Notes under the pieces: generated by a model
Told to the model about the DNA's origin: nothing
The model's database searches: none
The model's input: the letters and a program-made list of their open reading frames with translations, nothing else
Origin: Candidatus Geocrenenecus huangii
GTDB taxonomy: Archaea > Thermoproteota > Nitrososphaeria_A > Caldarchaeales > Wolframiiraptoraceae
Direction of reading: 5' to 3'
Assembly: GCA_023268155.1 (NCBI GenBank)
Contig: JALNKM010000001.1
Location: 186,001-250,000, forward strand
Length of the DNA: 64,000 bases
Part shown: in pieces, positions 63,198 to 64,000 of the stretch
Position numbering within the stretch: position 1 is the first letter of the stretch
Layout of the letters: each line of letters opens with the position of its first letter
Position numbers and translations under genes: made by a program

Positions 63198-63728
63198 CTA
63201 TCCTTGCAGGGCATATGTCTTGATAGCATTAAGAATTTTTTCATGTCTCCTTTCATCCTCAACAATATATTCAAGTATATCCTTTAGAAAGCCTATCTCG
63301 ATCCCTTCATGTTCTATGAGAGTGCCCAGTAGCTTGATCTGGATCAAGTTAAAGTATTCTTCTCCGAAGTATTTCTCGAGATTGACTAGATCATCGAATT
63401 CTGAAGCAAGCTCTTTTAAAGAAATCTTCTCTATCCCCATCATGGACTTCTTAGAATCTTCGATTATACGGATTGCAGTTATTCCTAGAAGTTCCCCGCA
63501 CTCCTCTATGTCGACCTCATCAACTCCTAGATACTTAGAGACTCCTTGAAGAATCTTTGAATGTTTAAGTGAATCTTCAGCTATGTACTCTAGTAAGACT
63601 CTGACTACTTCATCATCAATTCTAGAAGCAATAGACTCATACGCCTGGGAAATCTTTTCCTCAATCAAACCACAACAGAAGAGAATCTTAACTAAATCCT
63701 TCCTCTCACTCAAATTCTCGAAATCCAT
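63198..63728 (-). CDS. Ferritin-like di-iron protein of unknown role
   Basis: 176 residues, all helical, two-fold repeat. Paired ExxH-type sites: EDSLKHSKILQGV in the first half and VEDERRHEKILNAI in the second, with Glu residues in LIEEKISQAYE and TLIEHEGIE as partners. This resembles rubrerythrin/erythrin ferritin-like domains without a rubredoxin part. Likely iron or peroxide handling; not assigned to a named family. The region upstream of the ATG holds no recognised promoter. Confidence 0.7.
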   Translation of the reverse strand: MDFENLSERKDLVKILFCCGLIEEKISQAYESIASRIDDEVVRVLLEYIAEDSLKHSKILQGVSKYLGVDEVDIEECGELLGITAIRIIEDSKKSMMGIEKISLKELASEFDDLVNLEKYFGEEYFNLIQIKLLGTLIEHEGIEIGFLKDILEYIVEDERRHEKILNAIKTYALQG

Positions 63729-63906
63729 AGATTATCATAGAAGGTTAAATGTCCAAAGATAAAAAGATTTTCCAAGAATAGAACAGCTTCTTGATCGCAC
63801 TTGTGAAGATGAATCTTCATGTGATTCTTAGGTTTGAAAGCTTCCGGAAAAATTTAACCTTTAAACTAACCGTTATCATCTTCTAATTAGGCTTGGTGAG
63901 TTTTCG

Positions 63907-64000
63907 ATGCCTACGAATCTCCCAGTAGAAGCACAGAAAGCACTTGCAAGGTATCAGCTAGCTAGGTCGATCCCTGAAAAGATAAAAGCATTAGAAGAAG
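63907..64000 (+). CDS. Prefoldin beta subunit, 5' part only
   Basis: First 31 codons, running off the right edge: LPVEAQKALARYQLARSIPE matches the N-terminal coiled-coil start of archaeal prefoldin beta. GGTGAG (63895-63900) is six nucleotides before the ATG, and TATA-like sequence TTTAACCTTTAAAC lies about 40-50 nt upstream. It passes unfolded chains to the thermosome. Confidence 0.75.
   Translation, partial: MPTNLPVEAQKALARYQLARSIPEKIKALEE

Noticed and set aside
1-64000. CRISPR array or prophage
   Set aside because: No regularly spaced repeats, cas genes, integrase or phage structural genes were seen anywhere in the window.

Overview
The window is chromosomal DNA of an archaeon, most likely a thermophile of the TACK/Thermoproteota group. 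The evidence is: thermosome, prefoldin beta, NAC, CDC48, PAC2-family and proteasome genes; archaeal-type LeuRS, ThrRS and ArgRS; archaeal PEP carboxylase; three tRNA genes with introns at the canonical 37/38 site and no encoded CCA; TATA boxes about 23-30 nt ahead of many start codons (leaderless transcripts); frequent TTG/GTG starts; and a TackOD1-like zinc-ribbon protein. The DNA is AT-rich apart from one GC-richer islet. I cannot fix the lineage more closely from sequence alone.

Layout. 1-7000: thermosome 5' end, then a flavin redox locus made of ApbE, a membrane cytochrome b fused to a CARDB-like and an FMN-binding domain, and two paralogous Tat-signal flavoprotein reductases. 7300-15100: HAD phosphatase, Lrp regulator, GlmU-like enzyme, HDAC-family hydrolase, PAC2/Hsp20 pair, malic enzyme, class II-type HMG-CoA reductase. 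15200-25900: FANCM/Hef-like helicase with a small Hjc-like nuclease and DUF99; sugar nucleotidyltransferase; diphthine synthase fused to DUF357; FAD synthase and the HTH-riboflavin kinase; proteasome beta; SAM hydrolase; RtcA; NadM. 26100-41100: PGI/PMI, SpoIIM-like protein, intron-bearing tRNA-Ser, PEPC, ThrRS with two TenA-like genes, Clp-fold protease, IF2B-like protein, an HTH/ATP-cone/NrdD-like regulator, NAC, PUA/HflX, an MBF1-like protein and a radical SAM protein. 41700-44245: a small accessory islet (CAAX protease, transposase fragment, LAGLIDADG endonuclease) between a tRNA 3'-end copy and an intact tRNA-Thr. 44400-50750: dolichol-phosphate sugar genes, ThiL, Nudix, HisC-like, TackOD1 protein, ACT-V4R protein. 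50750-52490: mostly decayed DNA with an MntP-like pseudogene and tRNA-Arg. 52490-64000: ArgRS, CDC48, Hsp20, tRNA-Arg, CTP synthase, DUF434/LeuRS, ferritin-like protein, prefoldin beta start.

How parts work together. Riboflavin kinase and FAD synthase sit tail to tail near 21270 and make FMN and FAD. ApbE can transfer FMN from FAD to the SGAT threonine of the neighbouring membrane protein, which could carry electrons from the quinone or b-heme level to the Tat-exported FAD reductases. This is the most system-like locus in the window. The strongest single-gene novelty is the 603-residue regulator at 35021: a winged helix and an ATP-cone joined to an anaerobic ribonucleotide reductase core that lacks the glycyl-radical end.
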